From Pseudomonadota bacterium (GTDB lineage Bacteria; Pseudomonadota; Gammaproteobacteria; Burkholderiales; Burkholderiaceae_D), in contig JAKACN010000002.1 of the NCBI GenBank assembly GCA_021821365.1, positions 1-57,500 of the forward strand: a DNA stretch of 57,500 bases, in the 5' to 3' direction. Position 1 is the stretch's first letter. Every line of letters starts with the position of its first letter. The translations under genes were made by a program, and so were the position numbers. Below, piece after piece: positions 29,806 to 41,560 of this stretch. The notes below the pieces were generated by a model. It was not told where the DNA came from. It ran no database searches and worked only from the letters and a program-made list of their open reading frames with translations.

Positions 29806-32800
29806 TCGGCGATTCTCCTTGCGTCGTGCCCAGCACCTGTTCCGCGACCTTGGCCATGCCGTTCACCGGAACGGGAATCCAGTCGGGACGGTTGGCGGCC
29901 TCGTAGCAGACTTCGTAGGCGGCTTTTTCCAGCACGAACATCTGCAGCAGGGCGCGCTCCGCCTCTTCGGCGGGCGAGCGCGCGCCGCCGTAGGCCGCCT
30001 GCTGGTAGGCCTGCAGGAAATTGCGCTGCGAGGTGGGCACGAAGTCCTTGATGATCTGCTGCTTGCGCAATTCAGCCGCCTCGCTCAGGTCGCCCGGCCC
30101 GGCCTTGCCGGCGAATGCCGCGGCGTAGTCGAAGGAACGCAGCAGGCCGGCCACATCGCGCATCGGGCTGCTCTTGGCGCGCCGCTGCGCGAGCGGCTTG
30201 ACCGGCTCGCCTTCGAAATCGACGATGTAGACGTCGCCATGCGCCACCAGCACCTGCCCGAGATGGAAATCGCCGTGGATGCGCGTGCGCGGCGCGCCGA
30301 CGCCGGCTGCGGCCAGCTTGTCGATGGTGTCCATCAGCAGTTCGCGCTGGCCGATCAGGCGTGCCACGCGGCGTTCCTCGTCGGCGTTGCTCCAGTCCTT
30401 CTTGCGGCGCAGGACATCGAACGCGGCTTCCAGCTGGCCCCGGGCATCCGCCGCCCAGGCCTTCGTATCCTCGTCGGTCGCGGTCTGCGGCGCAAAGTCC
30501 GGATTGTCGGTCGGCCGTGCCAGGGCAGCGTGCATTTCGCCCAGCCGGCGGCCCAGCATGGTGGCGAGTTCGTTCAGTTCGGCAAGCGGATCGGAGAGTT
30601 CGCTGACCAGTTCCGCGGCCGGCGGCGTTTCGGCCGGAGGCGGCGGCGCGGTGGCAGGCGCGGCGCCTTGCGCGGTCGTCTGCTGGATCGCGCGCGCCAA
30701 TGTGTCGAGCGTCCATTGCCAGGCATCGTCCTGGTTGTGGATGTATTGCTGCAGGATCGCCATGGTGACCTGCGTGCCGTCCGCGGCGAAGCGCGTCACC
30801 TCGCCCAGCATGAGCGGCGTGTTGGCAAAGCCGATGGCGGTCAGGTAGCGGCCCATTTCCGCTTCCGGATGCACGCCGGGCGCGAGACGGCGAATCAGCT
30901 TCAGCACCATCTTGTCCTCGATCACCAGCGAACTGTTCGACTGTTCCGTCGCCATGCGCCGGACAGCCGGCTCCTTCGGCAGCTCGATCGCATCCAGCGC
31001 ATCGGTCGGAATGAAGCGGATTTCGCCATCGGCGGATGGCAGGACGGTGCGCGCGCGCAGCAGCTCCAGCAGCACGAACGAGAAGGAATCCAGCACGTAG
31101 GCATCGGTCAGGAATCCCACATGCCGTCCGCGCCGCACGCGTGCCAGCGCGAGCTGTTGCGGCAGGGCGGTGACGATATCCTCTTCACGGATGAAGCCGA
31201 ACGGCAGCAGGTAGCGGTCGCTGCCGCTGGGCGTGCTGGCTTCGATCTCGACCAGCATGGTCGGCAGCACATGCGGCCGTGCGGTGGATGCCGGCAGCGT
31301 GGTGGCGAGCGCGATGCGCGCCGACAACAGCCTCTCCTGCTTGGCCGCATACCAGCGGCGCTTGGGCAGGTAGGCCGGCAGGGCTTCGTTCTCGATGATC
31401 GTGCGCCGCGCCGGCTCGAGAATTTCCGAGAGGCCGTAGCGCAGCACCAGCGTCGAGAGCTCCGGCAGCGCCTCCGGCGCGGGCGTATGCCAGGCGGGCA
31501 TGCGCGCCTTGGGCGCCAGCAGGAACCAGTAGAAACCGTAGGGCGGCAGGGTCAGCAGGTAGGACAGCTGGCCGATCGGCGGGAAGGCGGAGCCGCCGAT
31601 CATCTCGACCGGCACGCGGTCGGCGAAGGAAGACAGGTCGAGCTCGACCGCCTGCGCCGAGCGCGACACATTGGCAACGCACAGAATGGTCTCTTCGCCG
31701 TCCTCGCCTTCCGCATAGCGATAGTGGCGCAGGTAGGCGAGGATGCGGCGGTTGGTCGGATACAGCAGGGTCAGGCTGCCGCGCCCGAAAGCGCAATGCT
31801 GCTTGCGCACCACCAGCATGCGCCGCATCCAGTTCAGCAGCGAATACGGATCGGCGCTCTGCGCTTCCACGTTGACCGCCTCGTAGCCGTACAGCGGGTC
31901 CATGATCGGTGGCAGCACCAGCCTGGCGGGATCGGCGCGCGAGAAGCCGCCGTTGCGGTCGGGCGTCCATTGCATCGGCGTGCGCACGCCATCGCGGTCG
32001 CCGAGGTGGATGTTGTCGCCCATGCCGATTTCATCGCCGTAATAAATCACCGGCGTGCCGGGCATCGAGAGCAGCAGGCTGTTGAGCAGTTCCACGCGGC
32101 GGCGGTCGCGCTCCAGCAGCGGCAGCAGGCGGCGGCGGATGCCGAGATTGATGCGCGCGCGCTTTTCGGAAGCGTAATAATTCCAGAGGTAATCGCGCTC
32201 CCGGTCGGTCACCATTTCCAGCGTCAGCTCGTCGTGATTGCGCAGGAAGACGGCCCACTGGCAGTTCGGCGGAATCTCCGGCGTCTGGCGCAGGATGTCG
32301 GTGATCGGGAAGCGGTCTTCCTGCGCCAGCGCCATGTACATGCGCGGCATCAGCGGAAAATGGAAGGCCATGTGGCATTCGTCGTTCTCGCCGAAATACG
32401 GCAGCACGTCTTCCGGCCACATGTTCGCTTCCGCCAGCAGCATGCGCCCCGGAAAACCGCGATCGAGCTCGGCGCGGATTTCCCTGAGGATGGCATGCGT
32501 TTCGGGCAGGTTCTCGTTGCTCGTGCCTTCGCGCTCGATCAGGTAGGGCACCGCGTCGAGCCGCAGGCCGTCCACGCCGATGTTGAGCCAGAAGGCCATG
32601 ATGGAAAGCACCGCGCGACGCACTTGCGGATTGTCGAAGTTCAGATCGGGCTGGTGCGAATAGAAGCGATGCCAGAAAAAGGCGTTGGCCACCGGGTCCC
32701 AGGTCCAGTTCGATTTTTCCGTGTCGCAGAAGATGATGCGCGTGCCGGCGTAGGCGGCATCGTTGTCCGACCAGACGTAGAAATCGCGCGCGGCCGAACC

Positions 32801-33244
32801 GGGTTTCGCGGCGCGCGCGCGCTGGAACCACGGATGCTGGTCGGAGGTATGGTTGACGACCAGCTCGGTAATGACGCGCAGCCCGCGCTTGTGCGCCTCC
32901 GCGATGAAGCGCCGGGCGTCGGCCATGTTGCCGTAATCCGGATGCACGCCGCGATAGTCGGCGATGTCGTAGCCGTCATCGCGCCGCGGCGACGGATAGA
33001 AGGGCAGCAGCCAGATGGTGTTGACGCCGAGGTCGGCGATGTAGTCGAGTTTCTCGATCAGTCCGGCGAAATCGCCGATGCCGTCGTTGTTGGAGTCGTA
33101 GAAGGACTTGACGTGCACCTGGTAGATGATCGCGTCCTTGTACCACAGCGGATCCTCGTTGAAGAGGATGCGCCGCTTTGCGGCAGGCACGCTGCGTACC
33201 GACTTGCGCCGCTCGAGTTTGATATTGCCGATCTCCATGCTCAC
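29798..33244 (-). CDS. treS: Trehalose synthase (GH13_16-type) fused to maltokinase
   Basis: N-term [59 protein letters not shown]-term maltokinase with [30 protein letters not shown] start overlaps glgE stop (ATG alternative at 33238). Confidence 0.95.
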   Translation of the reverse strand: MSMEIGNIKLERRKSVRSVPAAKRRILFNEDPLWYKDAIIYQVHVKSFYDSNNDGIGDFAGLIEKLDYIADLGVNTIWLLPFYPSPRRDDGYDIADYRGVHPDYGNMADARRFIAEAHKRGLRVITELVVNHTSDQHPWFQRARAAKPGSAARDFYVWSDNDAAYAGTRIIFCDTEKSNWTWDPVANAFFWHRFYSHQPDLNFDNPQVRRAVLSIMAFWLNIGVDGLRLDAVPYLIEREGTSNENLPETHAILREIRAELDRGFPGRMLLAEANMWPEDVLPYFGENDECHMAFHFPLMPRMYMALAQEDRFPITDILRQTPEIPPNCQWAVFLRNHDELTLEMVTDRERDYLWNYYASEKRARINLGIRRRLLPLLERDRRRVELLNSLLLSMPGTPVIYYGDEIGMGDNIHLGDRDGVRTPMQWTPDRNGGFSRADPARLVLPPIMDPLYGYEAVNVEAQSADPYSLLNWMRRMLVVRKQHCAFGRGSLTLLYPTNRRILAYLRHYRYAEGEDGEETILCVANVSRSAQAVELDLSSFADRVPVEMIGGSAFPPIGQLSYLLTLPPYGFYWFLLAPKARMPAWHTPAPEALPELSTLVLRYGLSEILEPARRTIIENEALPAYLPKRRWYAAKQERLLSARIALATTLPASTARPHVLPTMLVEIEASTPSGSDRYLLPFGFIREEDIVTALPQQLALARVRRGRHVGFLTDAYVLDSFSFVLLELLRARTVLPSADGEIRFIPTDALDAIELPKEPAVRRMATEQSNSSLVIEDKMVLKLIRRLAPGVHPEAEMGRYLTAIGFANTPLMLGEVTRFAADGTQVTMAILQQYIHNQDDAWQWTLDTLARAIQQTTAQGAAPATAPPPPAETPPAAELVSELSDPLAELNELATMLGRRLGEMHAALARPTDNPDFAPQTATDEDTKAWAADARGQLEAAFDVLRRKKDWSNADEERRVARLIGQRELLMDTIDKLAAAGVGAPRTRIHGDFHLGQVLVAHGDVYIVDFEGEPVKPLAQRRAKSSPMRDVAGLLRSFDYAAAFAGKAGPGDLSEAAELRKQQIIKDFVPTSQRNFLQAYQQAAYGGARSPAEEAERALLQMFVLEKAAYEVCYEAANRPDWIPVPVNGMAKVAEQVLGTTQGESPND

Positions 33245-36200
33245 ATCCCCTTGTGTCGCACGCGCCAGATGGCGTAAGGATTGCTGAACGGATCCAGCCT
33301 GAGATGCTGGAACTTCCCGTGCCAGGTCAGGCGTCGCCCGTTCACCAGATCGTCCGCGTCGAGCGCTGCGCCGTCCGGCAGGCCGAGTTCCCGGAACGGC
33401 AGTTCGATGCTGGCCTCATGTGCCGCGAACGGATCGAGGTTGATGGCGACCAGCACGATGTTGTCGCCGACATGCCGGCTGCCGCCGACCGGTTCGGTCG
33501 ATTTCACGAAATACAGAATGTGTTCGTCCGACGCGTGCAGGAAGCGGATGCCGAGGTGCGACTGCAGCGCGGGATTCTCGCTGCGAATGCGATTCAGCAT
33601 GCTGATCTCCTGCACGATGTTGCCGGGGCGCTGCCAGTCCCACGCGCGAATCTCGAACTTCTCCGAGTCGAGGTATTCTTCCTTGCCCGGAATCGGCGTC
33701 GCCTCGCACAGCTCGAAGCCGCTGTACATGCCCCACAGCCCCGACAGCGTGGCCGCGAGCGCGGCGCGGATCAGGAAACCGGGACGGCCGGAGCGCTGCA
33801 GGAAATACGGGTTGATGTCCGGCGTATTGACGAAGAAATGCGGGCGGAAGAATTCGCGCACCCCGGTGGCCGTCAGCTCGGTCAGGTAGTCGGTGAATTC
33901 GGCCTTGGTGTGGCGCCAGGTGAAATAGGTGTAGGACTGCGCGAAGCCGACCTTGGCGAGACGGTACATCATCTTCGGCCGCGTGAAGGCTTCGGACAGG
34001 AAGATCGTGTCGGGGTGGCGTCCGCGTATATCGGCGATCAGCCATTCCCAGAACGGCAGCGGCTTGGTGTGCGGATTGTCGACGCGGAAGGTGCGCACGC
34101 CTTCATTCACCCAGAACAACACCACGTCGCGCAGCGCGGCCCACAGGCCGGGCACCGCGCCTTTCGCATAGAAGTCCACATTGACGATGTCCTGGTACTT
34201 CTTCGGCGGGTTCTCGGCATAGCGGATCGTGCCGTCAGGACGCCACGCGAACCACTCGGGATGCGTCTTCAGCCAGGGGTGGTCGGGCGAGCACTGGATG
34301 GCGAAATCGAGCGCCAGCTCCATGCCGTGCCGCGCCGCTTCGTCGCGCAGGCGGCGGAAATCGTCCAGCGTGCCGAGCTGCGGATGGATGGCATCGTGCC
34401 CGCCTTCCTCGGCGCCGATCGCATACGGGCTGCCGGGATCGTCCGGCGCCGGCGTCAGGCTGTTGTTGCGTCCCTTGCGATGCTTGCGTCCGATCGGATG
34501 GATCGGCGGGAAGTACAGCGTGTCGAAGCCCATCGCCTGGATCTCGGGCAGGCGCCGGATCACGTCGGCGAAGGTGCCGTGCCGCGCCGGATCGCCGCTC
34601 TGCGAGCGCGGGAACAGTTCATACCAGCTGGAAAAGCGCGCCGTCGCGCGGTCGACATCGATGCGCAGCGGCGGCTCGCGGCGTACCGCGAAGGGACGCG
34701 TATCGGCCAGGCGCATCGCTTCGGCGGTCGGTTCCGCGAGCAGCGCCGCAATGCGTTCATGGTCGCGCGCACCGGCGTTGTCGCCGGAACCCAGTTCCTT
34801 CAGTGTTTTGGCCAGCGACTTCAAGGGCGCCGCCGCCTGCGCGATGCGTCGCCGGTCGGCGGAGCGCGCCGCCGTCTCGACCATCTGCCGGCCTTCTTCC
34901 AGTTCGAGGCCGACGTTCAGGCCGGCGGTGCTTTTCTTTTCCAGCTCGTCGCGATAGGTCGCGAAGGCATCCTTCCATGCCTCGACGGTGAACAGGGTGC
35001 GGCCGATGCGCGTCATTGGCAGCGTGGCGCACCAGCGGTCGTTGCCGAGCGGATGCATGCGGGCTTCGTGCCAGTCGGGTTCGTCGGCGGCGCGCCACAG
35101 CAGGCAGACGGTGAGCTTTTCATGGCCGTCGACGAACACATCGGCTTCAATATGCACCACATCGCCGAGGATGCGCTTGATCGGAAAGCGGCCCTCGTCC
35201 ACCGCGGGCGTGACGGCTTCGATGGCGATGCGCGGCGCGCGCGCCGCCGCGCTGACCGGTTGCTCGCCTTCCGGCAAGGGCGTCAGAATGGGCGGCAGGC
35301 GGCGCGTGCTGAAGATCTGCAGGCCGGCGGCGGGAAGCTCCAGCGGCTGCAGCGGCGCATCGGTCGCGGGCCAGATGCGCTCGTAGGGAACGTAACCTTC
35401 GGCCCGCTCCAGCAACTGGTTTTCGCTCACGCTGCAGGCATGCGACACATCCGCGTTGGCGACGATCAGGAGCGCCTTGCCGCCGGCGTCGGGGCGCTGC
35501 ACCGTACTGCGCATGAGCACGGCGAGCCCGGAATCCTCGCCGCTCAGCATGTGCAGCCGCGCCGCACAGAAGGTGCCCATGCCGGCCGCGATGAGATCGT
35601 TCACGCGCCTGACCTCGTCAGAGATATCGAACGCGGCGCGCTCGTCCAGCGATTCCGGCAGGGATGCGTCCTCCGCCGCGCCGGCAGGCCACGCAATGCC
35701 GTACTCGAAGCCCATCGGCATCAGGATGCCGTTACCGATCGCCGCCGCAAGCCCGAGCGCACGCAGATGCAGGGGGCGGCGCAAGGCGACGTCCTCGTAG
35801 CCGGCCGCACGCGCGATCACCGGCTCGTCCGGGCTGTCGGGAAAGGCGACCGGCGGCGCGACCATGTTCAGCCGCGCATATTCCTCCGTCATCCAGTGCG
35901 TGCGGTAATCCCACCATGCCGACGAGGAAAACGTGGCATCGAACCCGCAGCCCGCGAGCGCCTGTATCTGCTGCGGCGGGCAGCCGGGTGTCCATGCGAG
36001 GAAGCATGCCGCCGCGTGCGCCGTCTTCACCGTGCCGATGAATTGTTGCCAGAAGGATGGCGGCACGGCAGCGACTTCCATGCAGCGAAACCCGGTGACG
36101 CCGGCCTGCATCCACGGCTGCATGCGCTGATGCCAGTAACCGGCAATGGCGTCGGCGACTTCCGGCTGCATGAAGCGCAGCGCGCGTGCGCGTTGCTGCC

Positions 36201-36561
36201 TTTGCTGCGATAGCGGCCAGCGCGGGTCGGGCAGGTCATCGAGGTCGCCGCTGGAAAACCAGTCGGGATGGCTTTCCGCAATGGAATCGTCCGCGCCGAT
36301 GGCAGCGATGTCGAGATCGAGCAGCAGGCGCAGCTTCTTCCGCACGCACAGGCGCGCGAGTTCGGCGACGGCATCGTCATGCAGGCGGACGCTATCGCCA
36401 TGCGCGTGGCGATGCACGGCAGGCATGGAAACAAGCACGTGGTCGAATCCCATCGCGATGCATCGGTCCAGGTGTTTTTCGAGTCCGGACGCCGGACCGG
36501 CAAGCTGCGGGGGAAGGCAATAGATTCTGGGCAGGAAAGGCGTCGATGGAACAGTCGTCAT
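33241..36561 (-). CDS. glgE: Alpha-1,4-glucan:maltose-1-phosphate maltosyltransferase with about 430-aa N-terminal extension
   Basis: C-terminal about 670 aa canonical: [123 protein letters not shown]. Confidence 0.95.
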   Translation of the reverse strand: MTTVPSTPFLPRIYCLPPQLAGPASGLEKHLDRCIAMGFDHVLVSMPAVHRHAHGDSVRLHDDAVAELARLCVRKKLRLLLDLDIAAIGADDSIAESHPDWFSSGDLDDLPDPRWPLSQQRQQRARALRFMQPEVADAIAGYWHQRMQPWMQAGVTGFRCMEVAAVPPSFWQQFIGTVKTAHAAACFLAWTPGCPPQQIQALAGCGFDATFSSSAWWDYRTHWMTEEYARLNMVAPPVAFPDSPDEPVIARAAGYEDVALRRPLHLRALGLAAAIGNGILMPMGFEYGIAWPAGAAEDASLPESLDERAAFDISDEVRRVNDLIAAGMGTFCAARLHMLSGEDSGLAVLMRSTVQRPDAGGKALLIVANADVSHACSVSENQLLERAEGYVPYERIWPATDAPLQPLELPAAGLQIFSTRRLPPILTPLPEGEQPVSAAARAPRIAIEAVTPAVDEGRFPIKRILGDVVHIEADVFVDGHEKLTVCLLWRAADEPDWHEARMHPLGNDRWCATLPMTRIGRTLFTVEAWKDAFATYRDELEKKSTAGLNVGLELEEGRQMVETAARSADRRRIAQAAAPLKSLAKTLKELGSGDNAGARDHERIAALLAEPTAEAMRLADTRPFAVRREPPLRIDVDRATARFSSWYELFPRSQSGDPARHGTFADVIRRLPEIQAMGFDTLYFPPIHPIGRKHRKGRNNSLTPAPDDPGSPYAIGAEEGGHDAIHPQLGTLDDFRRLRDEAARHGMELALDFAIQCSPDHPWLKTHPEWFAWRPDGTIRYAENPPKKYQDIVNVDFYAKGAVPGLWAALRDVVLFWVNEGVRTFRVDNPHTKPLPFWEWLIADIRGRHPDTIFLSEAFTRPKMMYRLAKVGFAQSYTYFTWRHTKAEFTDYLTELTATGVREFFRPHFFVNTPDINPYFLQRSGRPGFLIRAALAATLSGLWGMYSGFELCEATPIPGKEEYLDSEKFEIRAWDWQRPGNIVQEISMLNRIRSENPALQSHLGIRFLHASDEHILYFVKSTEPVGGSRHVGDNIVLVAINLDPFAAHEASIELPFRELGLPDGAALDADDLVNGRRLTWHGKFQHLRLDPFSNPYAIWRVRHKGM

Positions 36562-36894
36562 GAACCGGTTCGCTCAAGGTGAAAACAGCGGTGGCAAGCA
36601 GGGGCCTGATATTCCTTATTGGGTGTTATAGGCGACGCGCCGCGTCTTTCCAAATAGAGCATCCGGACCGGCAATTTGTTCTCAAGACGATATGCAGAAA
36701 TCGCAAGCTTTCGCGCGCGATTGCATGCTCTGCACTGTCGTTCTCGCAAGTCCGTTGCTGTCGAGGAACAAACGCACTCTTTTGCAGTCTATGCTGCTTC
36801 ACAATTCCTTCCGGCAACAGCAATACTGTCGTTGCGGAGGCAGTGTCGCGCAGAGTGCAAGCTGCCGGAACGATGTCGTTTTGCGAGACAGTCA

Positions 36895-38448
36895 ATGATC
36901 ATTTATCAGGTTTACCCGCGCAGTTTCTTCGATGCGAACAACGACGGCATCGGCGACCTGGCGGGCATCGAGAAAAAGCTTTCCTACATCAAGAGCCTCG
37001 GCGTCGATGCGATCTGGATCAGCCCGTTCTTCAAGTCGCCGATGAAGGACTTCGGCTATGACGTGGCCGACTACCGCGCGGTCGATCCGATCTTCGGCAC
37101 CATGGACGATTTCAAGAGCCTGCTGCGCAGCGCGAAGGTGATGGAGCTCGGCATCATCGTCGACATGGTGATCTCGCATACCTCGGAGGAGCATCCGTGG
37201 TTCAGCGCGAGCCGCGCGAAGGAGGGCAACAAATCCGACTGGTACCTGTGGGCCGATCCGAAACCGGACGGCACGCCGCCCAACAACTGGGTGTCGGTAT
37301 TCGGCGGTCCCGCATGGCAATGGGATGCCGGCCGCCGCCAGTATTACTTCCACTCCTTCCTGCCGAGCCAGCCCGACCTCAACATGCACAACCTCGCGGT
37401 GCAGGACCAGGTGCTGGCCGAGATGCGTTTCTGGCTGGAGATGGGCGTATCTGGCTTCCGCTTCGATGCCTGCAATCACATCTTCCAGGACCTGCAACTG
37501 CGCAGCAATCCGCCGAAGGAAGACAACGGTGCCGCGTTGCATCCCTACGGCTACCAGGTGCATGTATATGACCAGGCGCAGCCGGAGATGCTGCCCTTCC
37601 TCGAGCGGATTCGCGGCCTGCTCGAGGAATACGGTGCATTCAGCCTGGCCGAAGTCGGCGGGCATGACGCGCTCAGGCTGATGGGCGAATACACCGGCGC
37701 GACGCGCCTGCATTCCGCCTACAGCTTCGCGATGATGCGCCCCGAGAGCAGCGCGGCTTATGTGCGCAACGTGATCGCCACACTGGAGGAACACATCAGG
37801 CCGCCGGCCAACGCCTGCTACGCATTGAGCAACCACGACAAGCCGCGCGTCGCATCACGCTGGCTGAACGGACGCGACCGCGAGCAGTTCGCAAAGGAAA
37901 TGCTGGCGCTGCTGTTCGCCATGCGTGGCGACATCTGTCTTTACCAGGGGGAAGAGTTGGGTCTGCCCGAGGCAAACGTGCCCTTTGAACGCCTGCAGGA
38001 CCCCTTCGGCAAAAACTTCTGGCCGAAATTCAAGGGTCGCGACGGCTGCCGCACGCCGATGCCGTGGACCAACCATGTGCATGGCGGATTCAGTCAAGCT
38101 GAGCCGTGGCTGCCGGTGGACGAACTGCATCGCGAACTGAACGTCGACAGCCAGCAAGCGCGACCGCACTCGGTGCTGAACTTCGCGCGCGAGATGATTG
38201 CGCTGCGCAAGGCACGTCCGGAACTGGGCCGCGGAACGCTGTGCCTGTTCGATGCGCCGGAAGGCGTGCTCGCTTTTTCAAGACAGCATGAAGGCCATGA
38301 GCTGGTATGCCTGTTCAACATGGACGTCACGGCGAAACAGGTGCCGGTGCCGGCGTTCAGGAATGCGGTGTTGAGCCGCAATGCAATGGCCGGCAAGCGA
38401 ACCGTGGCGCTGGAGGTGTGCGGGTTCTGTTTGTTGGAAGTGGCCTAA
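36895..38448 (+). CDS. GH13 alpha-amylase family glycosidase (alpha-glucosidase-like)
   Basis: IIYQVYPRSFFDANNDGIGDLAGIEKKLSYIKSLGVDAIWISPFFKSPMKDFGYDVADYR; GFRFDACNHIF; SLAEVGG; SNHDKPR; start uncertain because the frame is open upstream to 36676. Confidence 0.92.
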   Translation: MIIYQVYPRSFFDANNDGIGDLAGIEKKLSYIKSLGVDAIWISPFFKSPMKDFGYDVADYRAVDPIFGTMDDFKSLLRSAKVMELGIIVDMVISHTSEEHPWFSASRAKEGNKSDWYLWADPKPDGTPPNNWVSVFGGPAWQWDAGRRQYYFHSFLPSQPDLNMHNLAVQDQVLAEMRFWLEMGVSGFRFDACNHIFQDLQLRSNPPKEDNGAALHPYGYQVHVYDQAQPEMLPFLERIRGLLEEYGAFSLAEVGGHDALRLMGEYTGATRLHSAYSFAMMRPESSAAYVRNVIATLEEHIRPPANACYALSNHDKPRVASRWLNGRDREQFAKEMLALLFAMRGDICLYQGEELGLPEANVPFERLQDPFGKNFWPKFKGRDGCRTPMPWTNHVHGGFSQAEPWLPVDELHRELNVDSQQARPHSVLNFAREMIALRKARPELGRGTLCLFDAPEGVLAFSRQHEGHELVCLFNMDVTAKQVPVPAFRNAVLSRNAMAGKRTVALEVCGFCLLEVA

Positions 38449-38690
38449 CTGCCACCCCTTTAAAGGTCTCGGTTAACAATCCCGTCTTTGTGCACACGCG
38501 CCATCGATACATGACGGCGCGCGACTTCCGCAAAAAACTTCATCTCCTGGTTGGCATGCCGCCAAAGAAATAGATGCGTTCCCTTCGAGACGGCAGTATC
38601 AATTCTTCCATTTGCAAATCAAATTGAGCGCGCCTCTCTCGCGCGCACTAATTCAACGCCGGTAAGTTTGCACGGACGCACCGTTCCGCC

Positions 38691-40793
38691 TCACGCCCTC
38701 GGCCTCCGATTCGCCAACACCACCACACTGCGCCCCTGCACCTCCACCGCAGGCTCCTCCACCACCCGCACCTCCGCCCCCGGTACCGCGCTATCCACCA
38801 GCAAATACCACTTCACCGCTGGCAATGGAAAACCGAACCGCATCGCCTCATGCCCTCCATTGATGAACATCAGCACCATCTCCACCTCGCCAGCCGCAGA
38901 TACGCTCGCGCGTTGCACCGCGAGCGCGCGAGCTTCGGGGTTTTGCCATGCTTCTTCCGACAATCCTTGTCCCTGTTCGTCGAACCACGCGATGTCCTTC
39001 ACGCCGGGCGCTATTTCCTGGCCGTGCCGGAAGGCGTGCGATTGCAGCGCGGTGAATTCGTGGCGTAATGCCGCGAGGCGGCCCACGTAGTCGATCAGCG
39101 CCTGGCCTTCCGGCGTGTGGGCGGCGGCCCAGTCGACCCACGAGATGTCGTTGTCCTGGCAATACGCATTGTTGCTGCCGCGCTGCGTGCGCCCGAATTC
39201 GTCGCCGGCGAGCAGCATCGGCGTGCCTTGCGCGAGCAGCAGGGTGGCGAGCATGGCGCGCTTGACCCGGTCGCGCAATTCACGAATCGCGGGGTCGTCC
39301 GCCGGACCTTCGGCACCCCAGTTGGCGCTGTAATTCTCGTTGTGCCCGTCGTTGTTGTCTTCGCCGTTGGCCTCGTTGTGTTTCTGCGCGTAGCTCACCA
39401 GGTCCTGCAGGCTGAAGCCGTCGTGCGAGGTGACGAAATTGACCGAGGCCCAGGGTTTGCGGTGGCGGCGGTCGAACAGGTCGGCGGAGCCGCTCAGGCG
39501 CTGGGCGAGTTCGGCGCGCTGGCCGGAGTCGCCGCGCCAGAACTGCCGCACGCAGTCGCGGTATTTGTCGTTCCATTCGGCGAAGCGCGGCGGATGATTG
39601 CCAAGCTGGTAGCCGCCGAGGCCGACGTCCCAGGGTTCGGAGATGAGCTTCAGGCGCGACAGCACGGGATCCTGCAGGATCGCGTCGAAGAAGCCGGCGC
39701 CCGGGTCGAAGCCGGTGCCTTCGCGGCCGAGGGTGGCGCCGAGGTCGAAGCGGAAGCCGTCGATGTGGAAGGATTCGGCCCAGTAGCGCAGCGAGTCCAG
39801 CACGAGTTGCAGCACGCGCGGATGCGAGATGTTGAGCGTGTTGCCGCAGCCTGTCTCGTCGATGTAATGGCGCTCGTTGCCCGGCATGAGACGGAAATAG
39901 CTCACGTTGTCGAGGCCGCGAAAGCAGATGGTCGGGCCGAGCTCGTTACCGCTTCCGGTGTGGTTGTAGACCACGTCGAGGATGATTTCGATGCCGGCGG
40001 CATGCAGGCGGCGCACGGCGAAACGCATGTCGTTCAGGCCGCCGCCCGAGAGGTAGCCCGGCTCGGGCGCGAAGAAGGAGAGCGGGCTGTAGCCCCAGTA
40101 GTTGCGCAATCCCCGCTGCAGCAGGAAGTGGTCCTGCAGGAAGGCCTGCACCGGCATCAGTTCGATGGTGGTGATGCCGAGCTTGTGCAGATGTTCGATG
40201 AAGCGCGGGTTGGCCAGCGCGGTGAAGGTGCCGCGCAGGTCGGGGCGCAGGTCGTCGCGCAGCATCGAGATGCCGCGCACATGCGCTTCGTAGATGACGG
40301 TGTTCGGCCACGGCACGCGCGGACGGCGGTCGTCGCCCCAGTTGAACAGGTCTTCCACCACGACGGCTTTCGGCATCGCGGCCGCGCTGTCGCGCCGGTC
40401 GAAGCTGAGGTCGCCGCGCGAGGAGCCGATGCGGTAGCCGAACAGCGCGTCGGTCCAGCGCAGCGGGCCGGAGAGCAGGCGCGCGTAGGGGTCGAGCAGC
40501 AGCTTGTGGTGGTTGAAGCGATAGCCGCGCGGCGGATCGTAGGGGCCGTAGGCGCGATAGCCGTACTGCAGGCCGGGGCCCGCTTCGGGCAGGTAGCCGC
40601 ACCACACTTCGTCGGTGCAGTCGGGAAGCGGCAGGCGGGCGAGCTCCTTGCGTCCGGCGGCGTCGAACATGCACAGCTCGACTTTTTCCGCGCTCGCCGA
40701 GAACACGGCGAAGTTGACGCCCGTGCCGTCATAGCTTGCGCCGAGCGGGTGGGGATGCCCGGGCATCAGTCGATCCGGAATGTCAAAGAACAT
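38691..40793 (-). CDS. glgX: Glycogen debranching enzyme GlgX (copy 2)
   Basis: HPLGASYDGTGVNFAVFSASAEKVELCMFD; DVVYNHTGSGNELGPTICFRGLDNVSYFRL; GDEFGRTQRGSNNAYCQDNDISWVDW. Confidence 0.95.
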   Translation of the reverse strand: MFFDIPDRLMPGHPHPLGASYDGTGVNFAVFSASAEKVELCMFDAAGRKELARLPLPDCTDEVWCGYLPEAGPGLQYGYRAYGPYDPPRGYRFNHHKLLLDPYARLLSGPLRWTDALFGYRIGSSRGDLSFDRRDSAAAMPKAVVVEDLFNWGDDRRPRVPWPNTVIYEAHVRGISMLRDDLRPDLRGTFTALANPRFIEHLHKLGITTIELMPVQAFLQDHFLLQRGLRNYWGYSPLSFFAPEPGYLSGGGLNDMRFAVRRLHAAGIEIILDVVYNHTGSGNELGPTICFRGLDNVSYFRLMPGNERHYIDETGCGNTLNISHPRVLQLVLDSLRYWAESFHIDGFRFDLGATLGREGTGFDPGAGFFDAILQDPVLSRLKLISEPWDVGLGGYQLGNHPPRFAEWNDKYRDCVRQFWRGDSGQRAELAQRLSGSADLFDRRHRKPWASVNFVTSHDGFSLQDLVSYAQKHNEANGEDNNDGHNENYSANWGAEGPADDPAIRELRDRVKRAMLATLLLAQGTPMLLAGDEFGRTQRGSNNAYCQDNDISWVDWAAAHTPEGQALIDYVGRLAALRHEFTALQSHAFRHGQEIAPGVKDIAWFDEQGQGLSEEAWQNPEARALAVQRASVSAAGEVEMVLMFINGGHEAMRFGFPLPAVKWYLLVDSAVPGAEVRVVEEPAVEVQGRSVVVLANRRPRA

Positions 40794-40927
40794 GCATTGG
40801 GTCTCCCGCGTGCGTTGAACCTGCTTGCCATGTCGGCAACAGGTTCGAGCTTGCGGGCGGGCATATCGTTCCCCGAAGCGAACAGGATCGATGTGCGATT
40901 GCCCTTGCGGAATGTTTTCCGTGCGGC

Positions 40928-41560
40928 TTAGCGGCGTTCCTTGCCTTGGCCGGGATCGGCGAAACGGATGGGCGAGGCCAGCTCGTGCCGCAGCCCGCGC
41001 GTGCTGCTGTACATCTCGCGGATGCGCGTGAGATCGGTTTCAAGGTCGCCGGACAGCGTGAGGTAATTCACCAGGCGCACTTCCTTGCGCTGGTAATCGA
41101 TGCAGGCGATGCCGAGCGGCACACCGGCGGTCAGCGCGATGTGATAGAAGCCGCTGCGCCAGGTGTCGCGGTATTTGCGCGTGCCTTCCGGCGCGAGCGC
41201 GAGCCAGTAGCGATCGGCGTCCTTGATGCTTTGCGCAAGGCGCTCGATGGCGCCGGTGGACGTGCCGCGCTCGACGGGCACGCCGCCGCAGGCGCGGAAG
41301 AATGGTCCCAGGATCATGCCGCACGCGCCGCGGAACAGGGCTTCCTTGCCGAGCCAGCGGAAGGGAACGCCGACCACCCATTTCGCGAACAGGCCGATGA
41401 CGAAGTCCCAGTTGGAGGTATGCGGGTAAACGATCACCACGCCGCGCGGCCCGGGCAGGGGCGCGAAGTTCACGCGCCAGCCGAACAGGGCGAGCACGTG
41501 GACGGCGAAGCGTTGCAGGGGAGTGGAGACGGAGCGGACAGTCTGATAATGATCGGCCAT
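40928..41560 (-). CDS. 1-acylglycerol-3-phosphate O-acyltransferase-like protein
   Basis: VIVYPHTSNWDFVIGLFAKW (HX4D-like), ALAPEGTRKYRDTWRSGFYHIA. Confidence 0.85.
   Translation of the reverse strand: MADHYQTVRSVSTPLQRFAVHVLALFGWRVNFAPLPGPRGVVIVYPHTSNWDFVIGLFAKWVVGVPFRWLGKEALFRGACGMILGPFFRACGGVPVERGTSTGAIERLAQSIKDADRYWLALAPEGTRKYRDTWRSGFYHIALTAGVPLGIACIDYQRKEVRLVNYLTLSGDLETDLTRIREMYSSTRGLRHELASPIRFADPGQGKERR

Noticed and set aside
29630-33277. 1215-aa plus-strand ORF antisense to the treS-mak gene (and similar giant ORFs at 18975-22199, 21626-24205, 33253-36213, 39117-40931)
   Set aside because: Shadow ORFs of GC-rich codon bias opposite strongly recognised enzymes; composition rich in R/H/A/Q/G with no recognisable domains
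38449-38690. Small ORF 38551-39090 and palindrome cctttaaagg between convergent GH13 and glgX2
   Set aside because: ORF overlaps glgX2 antisense and has no domain; the 10-bp palindrome lacks terminator features
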